DNA of 42,588 nucleotides from Moraxellaceae bacterium (GTDB lineage Bacteria; Pseudomonadota; Gammaproteobacteria; Pseudomonadales; Moraxellaceae). How positions within the stretch are numbered: the stretch's first letter is position 1; every line of letters begins with the position of its first letter. The position numbers were made by a program, and so were the translations under genes. This document shows, piece by piece, positions 34,149 through 41,770 of this stretch. The stretch spans positions 35,226 through 77,813 of the forward strand of contig DPJB01000031.1 of assembly GCA_003543245.1 (NCBI GenBank), given 5' to 3'. The notes beneath the pieces were generated by a model, which was given only the letters and a program-made list of their open reading frames with translations, ran no database searches and was not told where the DNA came from.

Positions 34149-34784
34149 ATGACCATGTCCGCGTCTCTCCGCAAGGAACCCGTCATTCTTCTTGTGCTCA
34201 CCCTGCTGGTGCTGGGCTGGTCGGCGATTAGTCCGCATGACTATCCCACCTGGTGGCTGGAAGTGCTGCCAGTTTTTATTGCGTTGCCACTCCTGTTGTG
34301 GACACGCATATCATTTCCCCTGACCGACCTGTTGTATCGCCTCATTTTCCTGCACGCCGTCATCCTGATTGTGGGCGGGCATTACACCTATGCGCTTGTG
34401 CCTGCCGGTTTTCAGGTGCAGGACCTGTTCGGATTCGAGCGCAATCACTATGACCGCCTCGGGCATTTTGTGCAGGGGCTGGAGCCAGCCATCCTCGCGC
34501 GCGAAATCCTGCTGCGCAAGAATGTGGTGAAGCGTGGCGGTTGGCTGGTGCTGTTCGTGATTTCCATCTGCCTGGCCTTCAGTGCGTTCTACGAACTCAT
34601 TGAATGGTTTGTCGCCACGGTATCGGCCGAGGCGGCCGAGTCATTTCTCGGTACGCAGGGCGACGTCTGGGACACGCAGTGGGACATGTTCATGTGCCTG
34701 TGCGGTGCCATGGCGGCGCTGGCGGTGTTTTCAAAAGTGCATGACGGGCAGCTCGAGCGGCTGGCCGCGTCAGGAGGCAAGTAA
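34149..34784 (+). CDS. DUF2238 (YjdF) family inner-membrane protein
   Basis: 211 residues with about five or six membrane helices. The conserved core GFERNHYDRLGHFVQGLEPAILAREILLR and the SAFYELIEWFVA and GTQGDVWDTQWDMFMCLCGA segments identify the DUF2238/YjdF family. Function unknown. The stop overlaps the ridA start (TAATG), so the two are translated together. This gene starts the segment placed between ubiI and gcvT relative to E. coli. Confidence 0.9.
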   Translation: MTMSASLRKEPVILLVLTLLVLGWSAISPHDYPTWWLEVLPVFIALPLLLWTRISFPLTDLLYRLIFLHAVILIVGGHYTYALVPAGFQVQDLFGFERNHYDRLGHFVQGLEPAILAREILLRKNVVKRGGWLVLFVISICLAFSAFYELIEWFVATVSAEAAESFLGTQGDVWDTQWDMFMCLCGAMAALAVFSKVHDGQLERLAASGGK

Positions 34785-35137
34785 TGACGGATATTAAACG
34801 GATGCATGTGACGGCGCGCTACAGCGATACCGCCGTACACAACGGTACGGTCTATCTGGCAGGGCAGGTGGCCACGGATGATTCGCAGGACATCACCGGC
34901 CAGACCCGCGAGGTGCTGGAGACGATTGATCGCTTGCTGCACGAGGTGGGCAGTGACAGGTCGCGCATCCTGATGGCGCAGGTCTTCCTGTCGGATCTGG
35001 CTGACTACGCCGCCATGAATGCCGTGTGGGACAGCTGGGTGGTGGCGGGTCATGCGCCACCCCGTGCCACTGTGCAGGCGCAGCTGGCCAATCCGAAGTG
35101 GAAGATCGAGGTGGTCGTGACGGCGGCAGTGCGCTGA
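34784..35137 (+). CDS. RidA (YjgF/YER057c/UK114) family protein
   Basis: 117 residues, a full RidA domain. Proteins of the RidA group hydrolyse reactive enamine/imine intermediates. HNGTVYLAGQVATD forms the first part of the site, and PPRATVQAQLA holds the conserved Arg and KIEVVVTAAV the conserved Glu. The sequence resembles the Rid subgroups outside RidA proper, so the substrate is uncertain. Translationally coupled to the DUF2238 gene and ended by a strong bidirectional terminator. Confidence 0.9.
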   Translation: MTDIKRMHVTARYSDTAVHNGTVYLAGQVATDDSQDITGQTREVLETIDRLLHEVGSDRSRILMAQVFLSDLADYAAMNAVWDSWVVAGHAPPRATVQAQLANPKWKIEVVVTAAVR

Positions 35138-35154
35138 GGCTCCTGTTTCAAGAC

Positions 35155-35184
35155 AAAAAGGGCGGCCATCGGGCCGCCCTTTTC
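35155..35184. terminator. Bidirectional terminator between ridA-like gene and the MVL-domain gene
   Basis: The stem GGGCGGCC / GGCCGCCC with a 4-base loop (ATCG) is flanked by AAAAA on the left and TTTTC on the right, 18 bases after the ridA stop. Confidence 0.88.
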
Positions 35185-35189
35185 ATTTT

Positions 35190-35219
35190 GTGCCATGCAC
35201 CAGATTCGGTGCATGGCAC
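35190..35219. repeat. Perfect 12-bp inverted repeat
   Basis: GTGCCATGCACC, loop AGATTC, GGTGCATGGCAC. It lies between the bidirectional terminator and the stop of the minus-strand MVL-domain gene. No T-run follows it on either strand. Confidence 0.75.
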
Positions 35220-35228
35220 GCTGACGAC

Positions 35229-36866
35229 TCAGTTACAGCAGCCGCACACGGATTCGACGTTTGGCTTGGTGGTGGTCCACTGACCGTTCCAGGTCAGGGA
35301 CTGGCTGGAGCAGACCGTGGGGCAGGCTGTGTTGGCATTTGATTGCCCCCACAGAGGGCCTGCCTTGATGTCCTTGCACATGGCGGAGTTGGCAACCTTG
35401 ATCTGGTTGGGAACGGCGTAGCTGGTTTTGGCCGTGATCACGTGGCTGATGGCAATCAGGCGGTCCTTCATGGCGGAAGGCACTGGTGGTTGCGTGCTGC
35501 TGAACGGTGTCGGGTTATGGCAGCTGAAGCAGTTGTTGAAGTTCTGTGGATTGGTGGGCGTTGCGCCTGCCACCTGCTGGAAGGTTTCTGCCGTGCTGTT
35601 GGCCAGACTGACCGAGCCGACGGCATTCGACTGGTTGATGCCCTGCCAGTTCGGGTTGGACAGCGAGTACACCCCTTCGTTCATCCAGACCGTGCCGATC
35701 AGGCCATAGTTGGAGAAGGTGCTGGTCGGATCGCTGGTCAGCGAGCCCAGGAAGTTCTGGCCGGCCAGATTGACTGCGGCAATATTCAGCGGACCTTCCT
35801 TGGAGAACGTTTCGCCGCCGGTCTGGTTCTGCAGCACCACGTTGGTGGAGGGCGAGAACTTCTGCGTCGCCACGTCAAAGTTGAGGAGCTGGGGCGAGCC
35901 GGCCTGGTTCTGGATGTTGACCTTGTCGTAGGTGGTGCCCGCCTGGTAGAGCGTGAAATTGCCGGCGTAGAACGTCGATGCGTCCGGCTGGAACTGGCCG
36001 TCGGTCACGCGCGGCGAATTGTCGTTGTGCTCGAAGGTGGCCCAGAGGAACTCGGGATGGCCGTGCGTCTGGCCGACCACATGCAGCCCCAGCAAGGCGA
36101 CCTTGGCCTGCACGAAGGCGCCGGTGGTCACGACATTGTTGGTGACGGGATCGATTTTCAGCATCGGGACTTCGGCGACAGTGGTGTATGCGCCCTTCGG
36201 GATGTCGCTGTCGTTGTCGTAGCGCAGCCAGGTGGCCTTGAAGATGGCGGCGCCGACATTGAAGTAGCTGGTGGCATCCGTGTTGCTGGCATAGCCGCCG
36301 TTGTACATCATGTTGGCCTTGGCGGTGGCCAGGTAAGAGTCATTCATGTGCACGGAGGCCAGTACGGGGTAACCGTTTGGCGCCACCAGCATGTTGCCGT
36401 CAGCTTCCACGATCGCACCGGCGACCTCGGTCTTGCCGCTGCTGCCATGTGTACTGCGGGCGCCGAGCCTGAGCATGGGCTTGCCACCCTTGTTGCTCTT
36501 GCCGGCAGAAGCCTTGGTGCTGCCGGGCATCAGGTCATCCATCGTGGACAGTGACATGAAGCGGGGCTGGCCATTGATCATGCTGGTGGCCCAGACAAAG
36601 GCTTCCCAGGACCACTCGTGGAAGTCGCAGTCAACGGCGGGCTTTTCAACCGGAAAGGCAGCATTGGCTGGCAGGTAGGTGACCAGTCCCTCTTCCCAGC
36701 CCATGCGGTTCGGGCAGCTGGCGGCGCCTTGTTTGGCGGTGACGGCAACAGGGGCGGGCTTTGCTTTGTTTGTTTCGCTGGACATGCCCATCATGGCGGC
36801 CATGAGGCCGGCGCCCACGATCGGGAGGGCGAGATACCGCAGGTGGCGCTTGTTTGGTTTCATCAT
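35229..36866 (-). CDS. Exported protein with one CXXCH heme motif and a C-terminal MVL-type mannan-binding domain
   Basis: 545 residues from the Met-Met pair at 36866, which has AAGGA 5 bases before it; the open frame reaches 36971 without support. MMKPNKRHLRYLALPIVGAGLMAAMMG looks like a signal sequence or anchor. The central part (about 50-430) is Asn/Thr-rich, with DFHEWSWEAFVWAT, GQTHGHPEFLWATFEHND and YGLIGTVWMNEGVYS; I do not recognise a fold. NFNNCFSCHNPTP (about residue 446) is a c-type heme-binding motif. The last 49 residues (KDIKAGPLWGQSNANTACPT, LTWNGQWTTT, SVCGCC) match the repeat of the Microcystis viridis lectin (MVL) family. Secreted or periplasmic lectin-cytochrome is an inference. 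Confidence 0.72.
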   Translation of the reverse strand: MMKPNKRHLRYLALPIVGAGLMAAMMGMSSETNKAKPAPVAVTAKQGAASCPNRMGWEEGLVTYLPANAAFPVEKPAVDCDFHEWSWEAFVWATSMINGQPRFMSLSTMDDLMPGSTKASAGKSNKGGKPMLRLGARSTHGSSGKTEVAGAIVEADGNMLVAPNGYPVLASVHMNDSYLATAKANMMYNGGYASNTDATSYFNVGAAIFKATWLRYDNDSDIPKGAYTTVAEVPMLKIDPVTNNVVTTGAFVQAKVALLGLHVVGQTHGHPEFLWATFEHNDNSPRVTDGQFQPDASTFYAGNFTLYQAGTTYDKVNIQNQAGSPQLLNFDVATQKFSPSTNVVLQNQTGGETFSKEGPLNIAAVNLAGQNFLGSLTSDPTSTFSNYGLIGTVWMNEGVYSLSNPNWQGINQSNAVGSVSLANSTAETFQQVAGATPTNPQNFNNCFSCHNPTPFSSTQPPVPSAMKDRLIAISHVITAKTSYAVPNQIKVANSAMCKDIKAGPLWGQSNANTACPTVCSSQSLTWNGQWTTTKPNVESVCGCCN

Positions 36867-37142
36867 GCTGATCCTTGCGTGATTTTCTGGAAATTTCCCG
36901 AGAGATGGCATCTTCACCGGGCCACCCTTGACGGACGGGGTTTGGCGAAGGCGCCATTCTTTATAGCGCAATATTTGTTAAATGTGCGAGAGGTGTGCCT
37001 TTTTGCATAGGGATTTGCGTGTCAGGCGTGCTGGTTCTGCTGCCGCCTGAGCCCTGCCGTCAATCGTTCAGTCCCTGTAGTCGTGGAGCTGGCCCCCTCC
37101 AGTGTGTAAAATGCGCGCCTCATTACTCGGGATGCTGTCACC
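36867..37142. other. Intergenic region between the divergent MVL-domain gene and gcvT
   Basis: 276 bases without a gene. TAAAAT at 37107-37112 (within TGTAAAAT) is a plausible -10 for gcvT; no good -35 is seen. I looked for a glycine riboswitch, which often precedes gcv operons, and did not find its conserved core. Confidence 0.45.
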
Positions 37143-38237
37143 ATGGGCCACAAAACCGCGCTTTATGATGAACATCTGGCCCTGAAGGCGCGTGTTGTCG
37201 ACTTTGGTGGCTGGGACATGCCGGTGCAGTACAGTTCGGTGCTGGAAGAGCATCATGCCGTGCGCCGTGCCGCCGGCATGTTTGACGTCTCCCACATGAC
37301 CTTTCTCGAGCTGGATGGTGCCGACGCAGTGCCGTACCTGCGAAAGCTGCTGGCCAATGACGTGGCGCGCCTCAAGGTGCCCGGCAAGGCGCTTTATTCA
37401 GGCATGTTGCGCGAAGATGGCGGTGTAATCGACGATCTTATCGTCTATGCCCCCACGCCGGATGCGCCCTCGCTGTGGCGTGTGGTGGTGAACTGCGGTA
37501 CCCACGACAAGGACATAGCCTGGATGCAGGCGCAGGCCGCCGGTTTTGCCATCACCCTCAAGGAACGTACCGATCTGGCCATGATTGCGGTGCAGGGTCC
37601 CGAGGCGCGGGCGAAAGTGGCGGCCCTCAGGCCGGCGCTGGCCGGCCTGATCAACGGCCTCGACGTGTTTGTCGGTGCCGTTGCTGGCGACTGGTTCATC
37701 AGCCGTACCGGTTATACCGGTGAAGACGGCCTGGAAATCCTGCTGCCCAACGCCGAGGCACCTGCCTTCTGGCGCGAGCTGCTGGCCGCCGGCGTGCTGC
37801 CCTGCGGTCTGGGGGCGCGTGACACCCTGCGTCTGGAGGCCGGCATGAACCTTTACGGCAACGACATGACCGAAGACGTGTCCCCGCTGGTCGCCAACAT
37901 GGCCTGGACCATTGCCTGGGGCTCTGATGAAGCGCCGCATGACTTTATCGGCAAGGCGGCGCTGGAGGCGGAGAAGGCAGCTGGCGTAAAATCACGCCTG
38001 GTCGGCCTGATCCTGGAAGAACGCGGCGTGCTGCGCTCTCACATGAAGGTCATCACGGCCGACGGTGAAGGTGAGACCACATCGGGAACCTTCTCCCCGA
38101 CCATGGAAACCGCCATTGCCCTGGCCCGCATTCCTGTCGGCAGTGCCGATCGTGCCGAGGTCGAGATTCGCGGCAAGCGCCTGCCGGTGCGCATCGTGCG
38201 CCCGCCGTTTGTACGCAACGGCAAGGCCCTGTACTGA
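37143..38237 (+). CDS. gcvT: Glycine cleavage system T protein (aminomethyltransferase)
   Basis: 364 residues. Transfers the methylene carbon from lipoyl-bound aminomethyl on GcvH to tetrahydrofolate and releases ammonia. Family segments are TALYDEHLALKARVVDFGGWDMPVQY at the start, EHHAVRRAAGMFDVSHM, ISRTGYTGEDGLEI and CGLGARDTLRLEAGMNLYGND. The C-terminus has SGTFSPTMETAIALARIP. First gene of gcvT-gcvH-gcvPA-gcvPB. Confidence 0.96.
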   Translation: MGHKTALYDEHLALKARVVDFGGWDMPVQYSSVLEEHHAVRRAAGMFDVSHMTFLELDGADAVPYLRKLLANDVARLKVPGKALYSGMLREDGGVIDDLIVYAPTPDAPSLWRVVVNCGTHDKDIAWMQAQAAGFAITLKERTDLAMIAVQGPEARAKVAALRPALAGLINGLDVFVGAVAGDWFISRTGYTGEDGLEILLPNAEAPAFWRELLAAGVLPCGLGARDTLRLEAGMNLYGNDMTEDVSPLVANMAWTIAWGSDEAPHDFIGKAALEAEKAAGVKSRLVGLILEERGVLRSHMKVITADGEGETTSGTFSPTMETAIALARIPVGSADRAEVEIRGKRLPVRIVRPPFVRNGKALY

Positions 38238-38325
38238 TTTTTGCACTGCCTGCTGTCATTTCCTAGCGGGCAGCTACTGTTTTCCTGATTAACGACAATG
38301 GCGATCACGCCAGAGGCCACGCACC

Positions 38326-38718
38326 ATGAGCAACACGCCGTCCGAACTGAAATACCTCGCCAGCCACGAGTGGGCACGCATCGAAGGTGATATCGCCGTT
38401 GTCGGCATCACCGACCACGCCCAGGAAGCACTGGGTGACCTGGTCTACATCGAACTGCCGGAAGTGGGTGACCAGCTCAAGGCCGGTGACGAAGCCGGTG
38501 TGGTGGAGTCCGTGAAGGCGGCGTCCGATATTTACGCCCCGCTGACTGGTGAAGTGATTGAAGTGAACAGTGCGCTGGCTGACAGCCCTGAAATCGTGAA
38601 CAGCGATGCCTATCACGATGGCTGGATGTACAAGATCCGCTTTGTCGATGCTGCAGAAATTGATGACCTGCTGTCGGCAGAAGCTTACGACGCTGCAGTG
38701 GAAGCCGAAGCGCACTGA
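38326..38718 (+). CDS. gcvH: Glycine cleavage system H protein
   Basis: 130 residues. Lipoyl carrier protein of the glycine cleavage complex. The lipoylated lysine is K64 in GVVESVKAASDIYAPLTGEV, and TDHAQEALGDLVYIELP is the conserved strand before it. Standard length. An 88-base gap separates it from gcvT, and a REPIN lies between it and gcvPA. Confidence 0.97.
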   Translation: MSNTPSELKYLASHEWARIEGDIAVVGITDHAQEALGDLVYIELPEVGDQLKAGDEAGVVESVKAASDIYAPLTGEVIEVNSALADSPEIVNSDAYHDGWMYKIRFVDAAEIDDLLSAEAYDAAVEAEAH

Positions 38719-38740
38719 TCTGTTGCAGCGTACCGTTTTG

Positions 38741-38812
38741 GTGGGAGCGGCTTCAGCCGCGAATGTTGAGGGCCTGTTCCGGGACTCTGTTCGCGGCTGA
38801 AGCCGCTCCCAC
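38741..38812. repeat. REPIN: two inverted REP sequences between gcvH and gcvPA
   Basis: Perfect 22-bp inverted arms at 38741-38762 (starting GTGGGAGCGGCTTCAG) and 38791-38812, with 28 bases between. Each arm is itself a small hairpin (GCGGCTTCAGCCGC). This matches the REP/REPIN elements of Pseudomonas, which are moved by RAYT transposases; no RAYT gene is in the window. Confidence 0.88.
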
Positions 38813-38859
38813 ATACAGTGTTTTGCCAGTTTGTCCCTTCTATTTTTGTGGACCCCGCC

Positions 38860-40224
38860 ATGCCCTTTATTCCCCATACCGATGACGATGTGCGCAAGAT
38901 GCTGGAGACCATCAAGGCCTCCTCCATTGAAACGCTGTTTGACGAAATTCCGGCCCATCTGCGCGGCAACACCCTGTCCGGTATTCCGGATGGTGAGTCC
39001 GAAATGGTCGTCAGCCGCCTGATGCGCGAACGCGCGGGTGCCGACGAGGCGGATCTGTGCTTTATCGGTGCGGGTGCATATGAGCACCACATTCCGGCAG
39101 CGGTATGGGAGCTGGCTTCGCGCGGTGAATTCCTCACCGCCTACACGCCGTACCAGGCAGAAGCCTCGCAGGGCACGCTGCAGGTGATTTACGAATTCCA
39201 GACCTCGATTGCCAACCTCACCGCCATGGATGTGTGCAACGCGTCCGTGTATGACGGTGCCTCCGGCCTGGCCGAGGCCGTGCTGATGGCGGTGCGTGCC
39301 AACAAGCATTCAAAGTCCCGTCGTGTGCTGGTGCCCAAGGCCGTGCACCCGCATTACCGCGCAGCGCTGAAAGCGATTGTCACCATGCAGGGCATCGAAG
39401 TGGTGGAAGTTGAGTTCAGCAAGCATGGTGGTCACGTTGAGCTGTCCGTGCTCAAGCAGTTCGAGGGCGATGACTACACCGCGATCGTGGTGCCGCAGCC
39501 GAACTTCTTCGGTGTGCTGGAAGAAGCAGACACACTCACCAACTGGGCGCATGCGCACAACATTCTGGTGATTGCCTGCGTCAATCCGATGGCGCTGGCC
39601 ATCATTGCACCGCCCGGCGAATGGGGCGACACCGGTGCCGACATCGTGGTCGGCGAAGGCCAGCCGTTCGGTATTCCGTTGTCCAGTGGCGGTCCTTATG
39701 TCGGCTTCCTCTGCACCAAGATGGAGTTCGTGCGCCAGATGCCGGGCCGCATCATCGGCCGCACGGTAGATCTGGAAGGCAAGCCCGGTTTCACGCTCAC
39801 CCTGCAGGCACGTGAGCAGCACATCCGTCGCGCCAAGGCGACCTCCAACATCTGCACCAACCAGGGTCTGGCCATGACGGCCGCGACGATTTACCTCGCG
39901 CTGCTCGGTGCCGAAGGTATCGAACGTGTGGCACTGGCCTCGCATCACAACATTCGTGAGCTGGCGCAGGCCACGAGCAAGCTGGGCAATATCGAGCGCG
40001 TGTTCAATCGTCCGGTGTTCCACGAAAAAGTGTTGCGCCTCGCCAAGCCGGTTGCTGCCGTGCTCGAGCACATGGCAAAGAATGGTGTGCTCGGTGGTTT
40101 TGACCTGAGCGCGGATTATCCGGAACTCGGCAACGCCCTGCTGGTGTGCTGTACCGAAACCAAGACGCCGGCAGACATTGCCCGCTATGTGGCTGCGCTC
40201 GACCAAGCGCTGATGGAGGCCTGA
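38860..40224 (+). CDS. gcvPA: Glycine dehydrogenase (decarboxylating) subunit 1
   Basis: 454 residues, corresponding to the N-terminal half of the P protein that decarboxylates glycine. It starts MPFIPHTDDDVRKMLETI, the usual start of the split form. Other family segments are ASSIETLFDEIPAHLR, FIGAGAYEHHIPAAV, EFLTAYTPYQAEASQGTLQ and TSNICTNQGL. The open frame extends upstream to 38818 into non-conserved sequence. In E. coli and Pseudomonas the P protein is a single chain; here it is two. This half lacks the PLP lysine. Confidence 0.96.
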   Translation: MPFIPHTDDDVRKMLETIKASSIETLFDEIPAHLRGNTLSGIPDGESEMVVSRLMRERAGADEADLCFIGAGAYEHHIPAAVWELASRGEFLTAYTPYQAEASQGTLQVIYEFQTSIANLTAMDVCNASVYDGASGLAEAVLMAVRANKHSKSRRVLVPKAVHPHYRAALKAIVTMQGIEVVEVEFSKHGGHVELSVLKQFEGDDYTAIVVPQPNFFGVLEEADTLTNWAHAHNILVIACVNPMALAIIAPPGEWGDTGADIVVGEGQPFGIPLSSGGPYVGFLCTKMEFVRQMPGRIIGRTVDLEGKPGFTLTLQAREQHIRRAKATSNICTNQGLAMTAATIYLALLGAEGIERVALASHHNIRELAQATSKLGNIERVFNRPVFHEKVLRLAKPVAAVLEHMAKNGVLGGFDLSADYPELGNALLVCCTETKTPADIARYVAALDQALMEA

Positions 40225-40228
40225 GACA

Positions 40229-41695
40229 ATGAAACTGATTTTTGAACGTTCCGGTTCCGGCCGCTTTGCCCAGTCACAGGCACCGCGTCAGCGTTTTGAT
40301 CTCACGGATATTCCCGAAGGCCTGCGTCGCAAGACGCGTCCGGCGCTGGCGGAAGTGGGCGAGATGCAGGTGGTGCGTCACTACACCAATTTGTCGCGCA
40401 AGAACTTCTCCATCGACACGCAGTTTTATCCGCTCGGCTCCTGCACCATGAAGTACAACCCGCGAGGTGCGCACAAGGCCGCCATGCTGCCGGGTTTCCT
40501 TGCCCGTCATCCGCTGGCTCCCGTGTCGCACTCGCAGGGTTACATCGCCTGCCTGCATGACCTGCAGGAAGTGCTGAAGGAAGTGACCGGCATGAAGGGT
40601 GTGTCGCTCACGCCCATGGCCGGTGCGCAGGGTGAATTTGCCGGCGTCGCCATGATCCGTGCCTATCACGAAGCGCGGCAGGATCACGAACGTACCGAAA
40701 TGCTGATTCCGTCGGCCGCGCACGGCACCAATCCGGCCACGGCCGTGATGTGCGGCTACAAGGTGCGCGAAATTCCCGTGCTCGCCAATGGCGACGTCGA
40801 TCTGGCCGCACTGAAGGCGGCCGTCGGCCCGCAGACGGCCGGCCTGATGATGACCAATCCTTCCACCTGCGGCGTGTTCGAGCAGCAGATCGAGGCGATT
40901 GCGAAGACCGTGCACGAAGCCGGTGGCCTGCTGTATTACGACGGTGCCAACCTCAATGCCATTCTCGGCAAGGTGCGCCCGGGCGACATGGGCTTTGATG
41001 TGCTGCACATGAACCTGCACAAGACCTTCGCCACGCCGCATGGCGGTGGTGGTCCGGGTGCTGGTCCTGTCGGTGTGGGCGAACGTTTGCTGCCCTACCT
41101 GCCAACTCCGCTGGCCGGCAAGAAGGACGATGGCTCCTATTACTGGATCGGCGAAGAAGAACTGCCCACCAGCATTGGCCGTCTCTCCGCCTTCATGGGC
41201 AACGCCGGTGTACTGCTGCGTGCGTTCTACTACGGTCGTGCGCTGGGTCGTGAAGGCCTGCTGCGCGTGGGCGAATACTCCACGCTCAACGCCAACTACA
41301 TGATGGCCCGTCTGCAAGCCGAGGGCTTCCAGCTTGCCTATCCTGAACGCCGCGCCTCGCACGAATTCATCATTACGTTTGCGAAGGAAGCAAAAGAGCT
41401 GGGCGTGAACGCGATGGATTTTGCCAAGCGTCTGCTCGACTACGGCTTTCACTCGCCCACCACCTACTTCCCGCTGCTGGTGCCGGAGTGCTGGCTGATC
41501 GAGCCAACCGAGACCGAGACCATCGACGAGCTTGATGCCTTTATCGACGCGCTGGTGAAGATTCGCGAAGAGGCCCGTACCACGCCGGATCTGGTAAAGG
41601 GTGCGCCGCACACCTTGCCGGTGCGTCGTCTGGATGACGTGCGTGCCGCGCGTGAGCTGGACCTGAAGTGGGTGCCGGCCGCCGCCACGCGGTAA
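40229..41695 (+). CDS. gcvPB: Glycine dehydrogenase (decarboxylating) subunit 2
   Basis: 488 residues, the C-terminal half of the P protein. The PLP-binding lysine is K265 in HMNLHKTFATPHGGGGPG. Other segments are FYPLGSCTMKYNPR, SLTPMAGAQGEFAG and PSAAHGTNPATA. It starts 4 bases after the gcvPA stop, with GGAGG inside the end of gcvPA as ribosome-binding site, so the subunits should be made in equal amounts. Confidence 0.97.
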   Translation: MKLIFERSGSGRFAQSQAPRQRFDLTDIPEGLRRKTRPALAEVGEMQVVRHYTNLSRKNFSIDTQFYPLGSCTMKYNPRGAHKAAMLPGFLARHPLAPVSHSQGYIACLHDLQEVLKEVTGMKGVSLTPMAGAQGEFAGVAMIRAYHEARQDHERTEMLIPSAAHGTNPATAVMCGYKVREIPVLANGDVDLAALKAAVGPQTAGLMMTNPSTCGVFEQQIEAIAKTVHEAGGLLYYDGANLNAILGKVRPGDMGFDVLHMNLHKTFATPHGGGGPGAGPVGVGERLLPYLPTPLAGKKDDGSYYWIGEEELPTSIGRLSAFMGNAGVLLRAFYYGRALGREGLLRVGEYSTLNANYMMARLQAEGFQLAYPERRASHEFIITFAKEAKELGVNAMDFAKRLLDYGFHSPTTYFPLLVPECWLIEPTETETIDELDAFIDALVKIREEARTTPDLVKGAPHTLPVRRLDDVRAARELDLKWVPAAATR

Positions 41696-41718
41696 GCAGT
41701 GCTATCATAGTGTTCGCA

Positions 41719-41757
41719 ACGCCCCCGGCCGCAAGGCTTGGGGGCGTCTGTTTTTTC
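41719..41757 (+). terminator. Rho-independent terminator of the gcv operon
   Basis: The stem ACGCCCCC / GGGGGCGT, extended by GGCC/GGCT, encloses a short loop and is followed by CTGTTTTTTC. It lies 23 bases after the gcvPB stop and 14 bases before the next gene. Confidence 0.9.
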
Positions 41758-41770
41758 AGGGGAAATCGTC

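Noticed and set aside
36972..37142. Glycine riboswitch before gcvT
   Set aside because: Looked for because such switches often precede gcv operons; the conserved aptamer core is not seen.
40274..41611. 445-codon minus-strand frame opposite gcvPB
   Set aside because: The sense strand encodes an unmistakable GcvPB; the antisense frame is His/Arg/Gln-rich in the way typical of GC-rich shadows.
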